NCBI GenBank assembly: GCA_947176385.1
Contig: CAMWQN010000008.1
Span: 1 to 40,756, forward strand
From: an uncultured Rickettsiales bacterium
GTDB taxonomy: Bacteria; Pseudomonadota; Alphaproteobacteria; Rs-D84
Direction: 5' to 3'
Length of the DNA: 40,756 bases
Each line of letters opens with the position of its first letter. Within the stretch, counting starts at the first letter, position 1. The notes under the pieces were generated by a model. The model had not been told where the DNA came from. It saw only the letters and a list, made by a program, of their open reading frames with translations, and did not search any database. Position numbers and translations under genes: made by a program. This document shows positions 1-7,655 of the stretch, in pieces.

Positions 1-779
1 ACATGTCGCATTTTTTTAATAAGATTATTTATTGTAACTGTGATACCACAGACAGTGCCTTTGTTAAATACTTTATAGAATTGCGCGATGCAGGTCTTGT
101 TCGCGATGTGTGGTTCAGTGGCGGGCTGGGTGGGGCGGATTTTCGGGACGTCGCATCACGTGAAAAACTGCGCACAGCGGATATTATTGTTACCAATCCG
201 CCGTTTTCACTGTTTCGTGAATTCATAGATATGCTGGTGCAATATGATAAAAAATTCTTGATTATCGGTAATAAAAACATGTTGGCAAACAAGAATTTCC
301 TTAATCTGATTCAGCACAATAAAGTCTGGCTGGGGCACAAGCCATTGGGACAGGATTTCTTGTTTGATGTGCCAAATCCGCAACAGTTGATTAACAACGG
401 TACACCACAGCAAACATATAAAATTACAGGTGGTATGGTCAAAGCCCGTGTTGCAGCCACATGGTTCACAAATCTGGGGGTGCATAAATCGGATTTTTTA
501 ACATTGTCCTGTCGGTATAATGGAAATCGGTTTAAATACCCAAAATACGACAATGCAGATGCGATAAATATAGATCGGACTGCAGATATTCCATACGACT
601 ATGATGGCATGATGGGTGTGCCGATAACCTTTATTGGGAAATACAAGCCGGAACAATTTGAAATTTTGGGTTTGGACAAAGATTTTACCACTGATGGCAA
701 AGGGGTAACCATACATGGTCGGAATATCTATGCCCGGATATTCATTCGTAAAAAACTTGCATCACCAAATGTGCTGTGA
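1..779 (+). CDS. EcoRI-type adenine-specific DNA methyltransferase, 5'-truncated by the window
   Basis: The reading frame is open to the left edge, so the ATG at 3 is probably internal and the N-terminus (about 40-60 residues judged by the family) lies outside. Visible landmarks are the start of the SAM-domain region (IIYCNCDTTDSAF) and the N6-adenine catalytic motif NPPF at residues 65-68, preceded by a beta strand (ADIIVT), as in the M.EcoRI methylase family. The family transfers a methyl group from S-adenosylmethionine to adenine in DNA. The downstream neighbour, 16 bp away on the same strand, is a PLD-superfamily nuclease rather than a recognisable EcoRI-like endonuclease. The enzyme may therefore be an orphan methyltransferase or part of an unusual pair. 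Family assignment is fairly secure; the target sequence is unknown. Confidence 0.75.
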   Translation, partial: MSHFFNKIIYCNCDTTDSAFVKYFIELRDAGLVRDVWFSGGLGGADFRDVASREKLRTADIIVTNPPFSLFREFIDMLVQYDKKFLIIGNKNMLANKNFLNLIQHNKVWLGHKPLGQDFLFDVPNPQQLINNGTPQQTYKITGGMVKARVAATWFTNLGVHKSDFLTLSCRYNGNRFKYPKYDNADAINIDRTADIPYDYDGMMGVPITFIGKYKPEQFEILGLDKDFTTDGKGVTIHGRNIYARIFIRKKLASPNVL

Positions 780-795
780 TTATAATCACAGCAGA

Positions 796-1830
796 ATGAT
801 AAAGAAAATAATCGCATTTTTATTTGTTGTTTTGTGCCCCCTTTATGGCTTTGCATTTGAATTGCAGGATTTGGCAAATTATCAGGGTGTTGCAGTAAAA
901 GTCTTTGTGGAAAGTGATTCATTGCATAAAACAAATAACAGCAAAAGTGTAGAGGTGCAGGGAACACGGGAACTGGTTCGTGTCTTGGGTGAATCCAAGG
1001 TATATTATAATACAGAATTTGTTTATATGTCCGATACTAAAATAGAATTGCAGGGGCAGACAACATGGTATTTTTATAATCCGAAATCATTAAACGGTGC
1101 CAAGAAATATAAATTATATTATCGAAAAAACGATGTGACATGGGCAGGCAGACCGAATGATATTCTGGTAATTGCCAGGCAGTCTGATAACAATATGCTG
1201 TTTCTAATTGTCCAGAAAGACAGTCCCGCAGAACAAGAATTGTATAATGTTCTGGGGATGAATGCGCCTGAAAGACAACAAAAATCCTGGTGGCAGAAAT
1301 TGTGGTCATCATCAGATTCGCGCCAATCAGAATATGACATAGACAGCACCACATTACCAATATCTGCGGTCCCAGATACGTCGTGGATGCGTGTGTATTT
1401 TACACCTGGCACTGATTGCGAAGACAATATTGCCAACAGCATTGACGCCAGTCGTAAAACTATTGACGTTGCGGTATATTCGATTACAAATGATAAAATT
1501 GTAAACAGCTTAATTGCCGCGCATAATCGTGGGGTTCGTGTTCGTGTAATCAGTGATAAATTACAATCAGCCGGTCGTGCATCGTTGATTGGTCGGATCC
1601 GTGATGCGGGAATCCCAGTGGTATTAAATACTAAGCATAAAATCATGCATAATAAATTTGCAATATTTGATGGCAAAGATGTTGAAGACGGTTCATATAA
1701 CTGGACATCATCCGCAACGCAATCAAATGCCGAAAATTGTGTGTTTTTCTTGGAACAAAATGGCAATTTTTCCAATCAGTTTCAGTATTTGTGGGATTTA
1801 TATAGCGCACCTAGCGTTGTTTCAAAATAA
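796..1830 (+). CDS. Secreted PLD-like (HKD) nuclease with unknown N-terminal domain
   Basis: I start this at ATG 796 because it opens with a clear signal peptide (MIKKIIAFLFVVL...GFA, cleaved near residue 20); the longer frame from 715 would overlap the methyltransferase. The protein has 344 residues. Residues about 200-335 form a single phospholipase-D half-domain with the HxK(x4)D motif as HNKFAIFD (H285, K287, D292), followed by SYNW(T)SSA, as in Nuc/BfiI-type nucleases that act as dimers. The N-terminal 180 residues carry an unassigned domain ending in a SPAEQELYNVLG segment, which faintly recalls DNA-binding modules of PLD-type restriction enzymes (inference). The signal peptide predicts a periplasmic or exported location, awkward for a restriction enzyme. 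Its 3' end overlaps the convergent glycosyltransferase by 20 bp. Confidence 0.75.
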   Translation: MIKKIIAFLFVVLCPLYGFAFELQDLANYQGVAVKVFVESDSLHKTNNSKSVEVQGTRELVRVLGESKVYYNTEFVYMSDTKIELQGQTTWYFYNPKSLNGAKKYKLYYRKNDVTWAGRPNDILVIARQSDNNMLFLIVQKDSPAEQELYNVLGMNAPERQQKSWWQKLWSSSDSRQSEYDIDSTTLPISAVPDTSWMRVYFTPGTDCEDNIANSIDASRKTIDVAVYSITNDKIVNSLIAAHNRGVRVRVISDKLQSAGRASLIGRIRDAGIPVVLNTKHKIMHNKFAIFDGKDVEDGSYNWTSSATQSNAENCVFFLEQNGNFSNQFQYLWDLYSAPSVVSK

Positions 1831-2914
1831 AATCTGAAATATTACGTGCGATAATCGCATTATTTTTCTGATGCATAGAACACTTCTTGCAGGTTCTGCT
1901 GGTGCATATGCCACATTTGTCTGCTGGGACGCAATCTGTATAGAACAGCATTCTGTGGTTTTTATCTGAAAATTCTTTGATTATGGCGGAATATAGGTCT
2001 GTGTATTCCGGCATCCGGCGCAGTTCATTTAACAGCATGGAATATCGTTGTATGCGTGCCAAATCGAATTTATGTTTGCACCCCAGTTCAGACAACATCA
2101 TATTTGACAGTGTTCCCAAATGACGAATGTACAGGTATGTTGCATCAGATACAGTTGCAACGTTACGTGCACGCAGAACCGCCTGTTGTGTAAACAGTAT
2201 ATCTTCATCCAGGTCCATTTGCGGCAAGAATGTCAGTTTTTTATCTCTCAGAAATTTACGGCGATATAATGCAAAGTTCGCACTTTCACGTACGCCGGCA
2301 TGATACAGTATTTTCTGCTTGTCACCTGGTGTGGCGTCATATACATGGTCTGATACATATAATGTGCGTTGCAGCATGTGACCGATATTGCTGATTGTAA
2401 TTTTACCACCCAGTGAAATATCTGTGGCGTTATCGCGCAATGGATTTAATAAGCGTACAAAATATTGGGTGTCAAATTTTGGCTTAATATCATCCATATT
2501 CATGCACGAATAAAAGAACAAGAATGTAATACGTAAATTATCGTGTTTGTTATCACTGCCAGTGCGCAAAGATTCACGCTTTGGAATAAAGTATGGCAAC
2601 ATTTCCTGATGTGATAATCCGACCATATCGTCTGCGTCAACAAATGATACAAAGTGCCCATGCGCGCGTGACATTGCATTATTACGTGCCACAGATACGC
2701 CGCTGTTTTTCTGGGTGATTAACTGTATATTGTTGTAATTGTGACAATATTCTTGGACGATTTTACCAGTGTTATCGGTTGAACCATCATTAACAACGAT
2801 AATTTCACAATCTTGGATACCATCTTGGACCAGAATACTGTCCAGGCATGGCGCAATAGATTCTGCTGCATTATATGCCGGAATAATAATGGAAATATCT
2901 GGCGTTTTTGACAT
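1811..2914 (-). CDS. Family 2 glycosyltransferase (copy B of tandem pair)
   Basis: The 367-residue protein opens with the GT-A signature ISIIIPAYNAAESI, the NDGSTDNT nucleotide-binding segment, NSGVSVARN, and the DxD-type metal site as VDADDMVG near residue 95. It would transfer a sugar from a nucleotide-sugar donor, probably in cell-surface glycan synthesis; donor and acceptor cannot be read. It is closely related to the gene just upstream (6 bp away) and the two form an operon. The C-terminus holds a small cysteine cluster (CGICTSRTCKKC) that standard GT2 enzymes do not need. No good Shine-Dalgarno site precedes the ATG, so translational coupling to the upstream gene is likely. Confidence 0.85.
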   Translation of the reverse strand: MSKTPDISIIIPAYNAAESIAPCLDSILVQDGIQDCEIIVVNDGSTDNTGKIVQEYCHNYNNIQLITQKNSGVSVARNNAMSRAHGHFVSFVDADDMVGLSHQEMLPYFIPKRESLRTGSDNKHDNLRITFLFFYSCMNMDDIKPKFDTQYFVRLLNPLRDNATDISLGGKITISNIGHMLQRTLYVSDHVYDATPGDKQKILYHAGVRESANFALYRRKFLRDKKLTFLPQMDLDEDILFTQQAVLRARNVATVSDATYLYIRHLGTLSNMMLSELGCKHKFDLARIQRYSMLLNELRRMPEYTDLYSAIIKEFSDKNHRMLFYTDCVPADKCGICTSRTCKKCSMHQKNNAIIARNISDFILKQR

Positions 2915-2920
2915 GTTTTA

Positions 2921-3988
2921 TTACCGATGGTGTCCTGTTTTAACAAAAGTTTTGATATTTGCGTTCAGAAACTTTGACAGGCGTTTACACATTGGGCATT
3001 TGTTGATGTCTGGTACGCATTGCCCACAAATTGCAGATGGAAAATAATTTTGTTTCGTATGGGCAAGTTGACCAATAAGCTTAAATTCTTGCAACCATTC
3101 ACAGAATATATTGCTGTATTCCGGATATTTTGCCAGGTCTTGCAATAACACAGAAAAGCACTGGACAGCTGATAAATCATATGCTGCCCAATAATTTTTT
3201 GGTGTTGATGCCGAATTATCATGTCGAACATACATGTACAAGACGTCGGGTGCTGTGATAACTGTTTCAGCGTGCAAAACTGCCTGCATACAGAACAGTA
3301 TGTCTTCGTCCAGTTTTATTGTTGGTTGAAAACGTAAATGATTGTTTTCCAGAAAACGTCGTTCATACAGTGCAAAGTTTGCATTTTCGCGCATATATGC
3401 GTTACGCATTGCCGCAGATTTATCACTGGGGCGTAAATCAAATTCGTATATATCTGGGTATGAAAATGTTGCCATAATATTGTGACGAACATCAATTGCC
3501 AGTTTGCCACCCAAAACAATATTTGTGTCAGGGCGTGCAGCTTTTAATAAATTCGTAAAGTATGTTGTGCAAAATGGTGGAACAAACGTACCAACATTTG
3601 GATATGAAATCCCAGCAACCTGCATGGGGATAATTCTTTGGTGTTCTGCGCCGGGGCGTTCAACCAATTTGCGTATTTCGTCTGGTGAAACGCCAACCAT
3701 GTCATCAGCATCGACAAATGTAATATAATGACCCGTTGCCAGTTGCATTGCACTGTTTCGTGCCACCGATATACCATGATTTGATAACAGGTTTGCTAAT
3801 TTAATATTTGGACGGTTGTATCGATATTCCTGAACAATTTTACCAGTATTGTCGGTTGAACCATCATTGATAACAATAATTTCAAAATCCTGTGCACCAT
3901 CTTGGCGCATAATGCTGTCCAGGCAGGGCACAATTGTGTCCTGGGCATTATATGCAGGAATAATAACAGATATTTCCGGTGTTTTCAT
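2921..3988 (-). CDS. Family 2 glycosyltransferase (copy A of tandem pair)
   Basis: Start chosen at ATG 3988 (MKTPEISVIIPAYNAQDT); a TTG at 4009 would only add seven residues lying across the promoter. It has the same GT-A core as its neighbour: NDGSTDNTGKIVQEY, GISVARNSAM and FVDADDMVG as the metal-binding DxD region. A long C-terminal half is shared with copy B (the ERRFL, KLDEDILF and YMYVRHDNSAS segments), so the pair is a tandem duplication that has diverged. Like copy B it ends in a cysteine cluster (CGQCVPDINKCPMCK). A near-consensus promoter lies only a few bases upstream. It probably acts at the cytoplasmic membrane face on a polysaccharide or glycolipid acceptor (inference). Confidence 0.85.
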   Translation of the reverse strand: MKTPEISVIIPAYNAQDTIVPCLDSIMRQDGAQDFEIIVINDGSTDNTGKIVQEYRYNRPNIKLANLLSNHGISVARNSAMQLATGHYITFVDADDMVGVSPDEIRKLVERPGAEHQRIIPMQVAGISYPNVGTFVPPFCTTYFTNLLKAARPDTNIVLGGKLAIDVRHNIMATFSYPDIYEFDLRPSDKSAAMRNAYMRENANFALYERRFLENNHLRFQPTIKLDEDILFCMQAVLHAETVITAPDVLYMYVRHDNSASTPKNYWAAYDLSAVQCFSVLLQDLAKYPEYSNIFCEWLQEFKLIGQLAHTKQNYFPSAICGQCVPDINKCPMCKRLSKFLNANIKTFVKTGHHR

Positions 3989-3998
3989 AATGTTGGCT

Positions 3999-4026
3999 AT
4001 ATTATACAATAATTGCGATTTGTCAA
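3999..4026 (-). promoter_or_regulatory. Sigma-70-type promoter for the glycosyltransferase pair
   Basis: On the minus strand TTGACA (4026-4021) is followed after 16 bases by TAATAT (4004-3999); TATAAT lies two bases closer. Transcription should begin around 3992, only about four bases before ATG 3988, so the message would be nearly leaderless. No Shine-Dalgarno sequence is visible. Confidence 0.55.
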
Positions 4027-4038
4027 TGTATTTATTTC

Positions 4039-4067
4039 TTTACAATTGAATAAATCTCTGTAATAAT
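4039..4067 (+). promoter_or_regulatory. Promoter for the lysS leader
   Basis: TTTACA (4039-4044), a 17-base spacer, then AATAAT (4062-4067), each one base off consensus. Predicted start is near 4074, ahead of the Lys leader peptide and terminator. It is divergent from, and separate from, the glycosyltransferase promoter. Confidence 0.5.
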
Positions 4068-4103
4068 GCACTGGCTCAGTTAGAATAACAGGACGCGCAG
4101 GAA

Positions 4104-4133
4104 ATGAAATTGAATTTGAAAAAATCTTTATAA
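4104..4133 (+). CDS. Lysine-rich leader peptide of lysS (9 codons)
   Basis: ATG 4104 opens a nine-codon frame reading MKLNLKKSL and then TAA; three of nine residues are lysine, including an adjacent AAA-AAA pair. A GGA at 4091-4093 lies about 10 bases upstream, and AGGAA sits directly against the ATG, so the ribosome site is plausible but not ideal. The frame lies between the promoter and an intrinsic terminator that precedes lysyl-tRNA synthetase, the arrangement expected for ribosome-mediated attenuation. Too short to be secured by composition alone; the context makes the call. Confidence 0.5.
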   Translation: MKLNLKKSL

Positions 4134-4159
4134 TTATGTGTGCGACCATCAAATTAAAG

Positions 4160-4188
4160 ACGGACGCACTAAACTGCGTCCGTTTTTT
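4160..4188 (+). terminator. Intrinsic terminator in the lysS leader
   Basis: A 9-bp stem ACGGACGCA / TGCGTCCGT (4160-4168 and 4175-4183) with a 6-base loop, followed by a run of T to 4188. It lies 27 bases before the lysS start and has no other upstream gene to terminate on this strand. Confidence 0.8.
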
Positions 4189-4214
4189 ATAAAACGTAAA
4201 AAGGGAAAACAAAA

Positions 4215-5684
4215 ATGTCAGAAAATACAACAGCAATATCAACCAACGAATTAAAGGCGCGCCTGCAAAAGGCTGAAAATATTCGCACCCGCGACGGCGT
4301 TGTATGGAAAGACAAATTTGACCGCACGCATACAATTATTGCAGCGCGTGATTTGGCGGATGGCACACCTGTGCGCCTGGCGGGTCGTGTGACTGCATTG
4401 CGTTGGCTGGGCAAACTGATGTTCGGGCGTATTTATGATATCGAAGGCGAAATTCAGTTTTCTATGTCCCGCGAAGAACTGGGCGAAGAACAATACAAAT
4501 TTATGAAGGCAAATGTTGACCTGGGCGACTTTATTGGCATCACGGGTGAATTGTATCACACAACCGCGGGCGAATTGACTGTAAAGGTCAGCGGGTATGA
4601 GATTTTATCCAAGGCTTTGCGTCCATTGCCCGAAAAGTTCCATGGTTTAACTGATATGGAAACACGTTACCGTCAGCGTTATCTGGATGTTATTTCAAAT
4701 CCGGAATCACGTCGCGTATTGCTGGGACGTTTCAAGATGATGCAACACTGGCGTGATTTTATGAATGAAAACGGATTTTTGGAAATTGAAACCCCGATTA
4801 TGCAGAATATTGCGTCCGGCGCGGCAGCAAAGCCATTTACAACGCACCACAACGCATTGGATGCGGATTTCCAGTTACGTATTTCCCCAGAATTATTCTT
4901 AAAGCAGGCAATCGGTGCTGGTTTTGACCGCGTGTACGAGGTTGCGAAAGATTTCCGCAATGAAGGCATGGATGCCATGCATCTGCAAGAATTTTCAATG
5001 GTTGAATGGTATGCGGCATACTGGGATTACAAGAAAAATATGCAGTTCACATGGGATTTGATACAGCACCTGTTGATGAAAACATGCGGATCATTGCAAA
5101 TTGAATATCAGGGTACGGCATTGGATTTCAGTTCCTTTGAACTGATTGATTATACCGCAAAAATGAATGAATTGTTTGGTTGCAATATCTTGGACTTTGA
5201 TGATGTGGACGCATTGCGCAAACGTCTGGTTGACCAAGGTATGTTCACAATGGACGATTTATCTGAATTGAAATCTGTTCCGACATTGGTTGACTGGGTA
5301 TATAAACGCAAGATTCGCGATGGTATTGTACAGCCAACGTTCTTGTATAACTATCCGACATACATGGTACCATTGGCACGTCACAGTGATGCTGATGACC
5401 GTTGCCTGGATATGTTCCAGTTGCTGGTCTGTGGCGCAGAATTGTGCAAGGGGTATTCAGAATTAGTAAATCCGATGCAGCAATTGGCAGCATTTGAACA
5501 GCAGGCAAAAAATATCGCCGATGGCGAAGACGAAGCCTTTAATCCAGATAACGATTTTGTTCGCGCGATGGAACATGGTTTCCCACCGATTTCCGGCGTT
5601 GGTCTGGGGGTTGACAGATTGGTAAGTATTCTGTTTGACCAGCCAACCCTGCGTGACGTAATATTATTCCCAATAATGAAGTAA
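4215..5684 (+). CDS. lysS: Lysyl-tRNA synthetase, class II
   Basis: The 489-residue cytoplasmic enzyme charges tRNA-Lys with lysine using ATP. An N-terminal OB-fold anticodon-binding domain (about 55-165) is followed by the class II core: motif 1 around FLEIETPIM, motif 2 as FRNEGMDAMHLQEFSMVEWY, and motif 3 as GVGLGVDRLVSILF near the C-terminus. The length is normal for the family. The start is supported by AAAGGG seven bases upstream. The gene sits behind a leader with a Lys-rich peptide and an intrinsic terminator, so expression probably rises when charged tRNA-Lys is scarce. Many alphaproteobacteria instead use the unrelated class I LysRS, so a class II enzyme here is notable. A RelA/SpoT-like gene follows after 13 bp, likely co-transcribed. 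Confidence 0.97.
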   Translation: MSENTTAISTNELKARLQKAENIRTRDGVVWKDKFDRTHTIIAARDLADGTPVRLAGRVTALRWLGKLMFGRIYDIEGEIQFSMSREELGEEQYKFMKANVDLGDFIGITGELYHTTAGELTVKVSGYEILSKALRPLPEKFHGLTDMETRYRQRYLDVISNPESRRVLLGRFKMMQHWRDFMNENGFLEIETPIMQNIASGAAAKPFTTHHNALDADFQLRISPELFLKQAIGAGFDRVYEVAKDFRNEGMDAMHLQEFSMVEWYAAYWDYKKNMQFTWDLIQHLLMKTCGSLQIEYQGTALDFSSFELIDYTAKMNELFGCNILDFDDVDALRKRLVDQGMFTMDDLSELKSVPTLVDWVYKRKIRDGIVQPTFLYNYPTYMVPLARHSDADDRCLDMFQLLVCGAELCKGYSELVNPMQQLAAFEQQAKNIADGEDEAFNPDNDFVRAMEHGFPPISGVGLGVDRLVSILFDQPTLRDVILFPIMK

Positions 5685-5697
5685 TGGATATTTTATT

Positions 5698-7116
5698 ATG
5701 AGCAAGACCTATATGCCGCGTCCATGGCCTGAAAACTATGCGTTTGACATAACGCGTGACAACGACCAAAAGAACTTGGCAGTGATAGAGGACGCCCGCG
5801 CCGCGGGTCGCATAAATGACGAAGCGGCAAAATATTTATCAGTCTTGTACCGCGACGGTATGGAATGGCTGCGTGAAGTATTTGTTTTCTTGGGCAAATG
5901 CTTTGGTGCGCCAAAATCCCCGATACGTCAGTATGACTATACGACTGATTCTGCGGTTGGTGACACAATGACGATTGTGGATATTAACCCACTGTTTCCA
6001 TATATCGTCAGCCATCGTCTGGATATGGACCCGATGCGTAATCAGTTCTTTACCAGTGGACGTGGGCATAAAATTGATTTGGCAGTATCATCAATCGTAA
6101 CGGTTATCATTGGCGCGCAAAAGAACATTGACCGCGCATTGGACAAAGTTACTGGCAAATACTATGCAAAATATGTGAATGATGTATGTGATACAGTATA
6201 TAATGTAATCGCATCACATGATCGCGAGGCATCAGCCCGTGCAATTGCGGACAAAGTACGCCAGAAGCTAAGCGAAAAATATATTTCTGCGGCATCTGAA
6301 ACTGTATTGTCTATTATTGGGTCTGGACATGAAAATATTGCTGTTGAATTGGTCCGTGCCCTGGATCAGGTGAAAAAGCCACGCATGCATTTGCAAGATG
6401 TCTGGCGTGTAAAGTGTCTGTTTGATCTGGTGCCCCAGGCGCGTACCTTTATTGAACAGGTGCGTGCAATGATGCCGGAACGTGTATTATCGGTACGTGA
6501 TACTTTTTACAGCATGGAAAACCCACGTAATTATCGCGATGCAAAATTGATTATAAATATCGGCACCGATGACGAAGTGGTGCCAATGGAAATCATATGC
6601 CAGGTACGAACATTCTTTGAATTTGAAAAGCAAACGCATAAAAAATATGAACAGGTTCGTCGCACCACCAAGGATGCAGAGCCGGTTGACGGTGATGTTG
6701 CAGCCCTGCACGACGCTGGCACCAAAGAATATAATTTAATGGTGTGTCGTTGTTTGGCAGAATTGTTCGACCGTGTGGGCTGGAATATTTTGTACAGTCA
6801 GGGCAATAATACGACCATGTTTGATGGATTCCCCAGAAAATGTACATTGCATTACCCGCCAATTGTCTTGGAACGCATAATGTCCAAGGTTGATGACGCA
6901 ATAAAGAACGAAATATTTGATATAACAAATGCGCCGTCGAAATTGACGCCTGCGCAAAAGTATGAAATATTCAGATTCCTGACAGAATTTATCTTGGTGT
7001 CTGCAATGCCATATAATCAAGCCGGCTGGCAGGTTCCATCGGATACCATGGCAGGCAAACTGTTCAACTTTGTTATGAAGGAAGTCCAACGCTACTATAA
7101 AAAGCAGGATAATTAA
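5698..7116 (+). CDS. RelA/SpoT-like nucleotidyltransferase-fold protein
   Basis: The 472-residue cytoplasmic protein has no obvious close relative that I recognise. Residues about 225-320 resemble the (p)ppGpp synthetase (RelA_SpoT) domain: DVWRVKCLFD (234-243) in place of the D-xx-G-RI strand, ENPRNYRDAKLIIN (274-287) at the P-xx-GYRS-H position, and MEIICQVRTF (297-306) followed by EFEKQTHKKYE, matching the E-Q-RT...AE..H..YK signature. The canonical YxSxH is not preserved, so synthetase activity is uncertain. The first 200 residues are unassigned, largely helical. It lies 13 bp after lysS and 11 bp before an orphan gene, suggesting one operon linked to amino-acid supply. Alternatives are a toxin-type RelA homologue or an inactive relative. 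Confidence 0.5.
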   Translation: MSKTYMPRPWPENYAFDITRDNDQKNLAVIEDARAAGRINDEAAKYLSVLYRDGMEWLREVFVFLGKCFGAPKSPIRQYDYTTDSAVGDTMTIVDINPLFPYIVSHRLDMDPMRNQFFTSGRGHKIDLAVSSIVTVIIGAQKNIDRALDKVTGKYYAKYVNDVCDTVYNVIASHDREASARAIADKVRQKLSEKYISAASETVLSIIGSGHENIAVELVRALDQVKKPRMHLQDVWRVKCLFDLVPQARTFIEQVRAMMPERVLSVRDTFYSMENPRNYRDAKLIINIGTDDEVVPMEIICQVRTFFEFEKQTHKKYEQVRRTTKDAEPVDGDVAALHDAGTKEYNLMVCRCLAELFDRVGWNILYSQGNNTTMFDGFPRKCTLHYPPIVLERIMSKVDDAIKNEIFDITNAPSKLTPAQKYEIFRFLTEFILVSAMPYNQAGWQVPSDTMAGKLFNFVMKEVQRYYKKQDN

Positions 7117-7127
7117 AAGGAATACAT

Positions 7128-7619
7128 ATGGTTGAAAAATTGACAGATGATGTGGTAAAGCGTTTAGTCGGTCATACAAACGTTGTGTATTACAATTGTG
7201 AAACGAATGCGTGGAATACAAGTAAATATAACGGTCATACAATAGACAAACAGGATGCAGATACCAAACGCGTAAAAGAATTTAAGTCTATTATGGAGAA
7301 AATACCATTATTCAGTATGTTGTATGAATTTGCAGCATCTGTAACAATGACGATAGATATAGATAGTGTATTATACCCTGTTTGGTGCGTACAGATAGGC
7401 AAGCCAAAATATAGTAGGAATGGTACCACAGTTGTTGGGAACATAATTGTTAGGGACAAGAAAACAGGGGAATATGAATTGTATGGAAAATCCTGGGTTG
7501 GTGTTCTTAATTTTTGCACTCCGGATGTCGCTGTTTTCGAAGGGGCGAACAGATTCGCGCGCATTGGTGCCTGCTATCCTGTTTTCCGTGAGGCATTGAG
7601 GAAGGCACATTGGCGGTAA
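7128..7619 (+). CDS. Hypothetical protein downstream of RelA/SpoT-like gene
   Basis: A 163-residue protein I do not recognise. AAAAGGA lies at a good distance before ATG 7128 and codon use looks like its neighbours, so the gene is real. It has no signal peptide or membrane segment. The middle contains several beta-strand-like stretches (SVLYPVWCVQIG, GTTVVGNIIVRD, EYELYGKSWVGVLNF), suggesting a mixed alpha/beta fold. It lies 11 bp after the RelA/SpoT-like gene and is probably co-transcribed with it and lysS, so the two unknowns may work together. A GC-rich hairpin (7637-7655) follows the stop. Confidence 0.6.
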   Translation: MVEKLTDDVVKRLVGHTNVVYYNCETNAWNTSKYNGHTIDKQDADTKRVKEFKSIMEKIPLFSMLYEFAASVTMTIDIDSVLYPVWCVQIGKPKYSRNGTTVVGNIIVRDKKTGEYELYGKSWVGVLNFCTPDVAVFEGANRFARIGACYPVFREALRKAHWR

Positions 7620-7636
7620 TATACGGTAATATATTG

Positions 7637-7655
7637 GCGGGGATTATTTCCCCGC
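7637..7655. terminator. Hairpin between convergent genes
   Basis: A 7-bp stem GCGGGGA / TCCCCGC with a 5-base loop lies between the convergent genes and overlaps the YjbR stop codon. The T-run after it on the plus strand is interrupted, so it is a weak terminator at best. Confidence 0.35.

Larger units (their letters stand above)
4091..4188 (+). promoter_or_regulatory. Four-segment transcription attenuator of lysS
   Basis: Four segments can pair in sequence: 1 = 4091-4098 (GGACGCGC), 2 = 4140-4147 (GTGCGACC), 3 = 4162-4169 (GGACGCAC), 4 = 4175-4182 (TGCGTCCG). Segments 1:2 and 2:3 each pair in 7 of 8 positions; 3:4 forms the intrinsic terminator with a T6 tail. A ribosome stalled at the Lys codons (to 4124) would leave segment 2 free to pair with 3, allowing read-through. 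A ribosome reaching the stop at 4133 would cover segment 2 and let 3:4 terminate. Confidence 0.6.

Noticed and set aside
715..795. Upstream extension of the PLD gene to 715
   Set aside because: It would overlap the methyltransferase and bury the signal peptide; ATG 796 fits far better.
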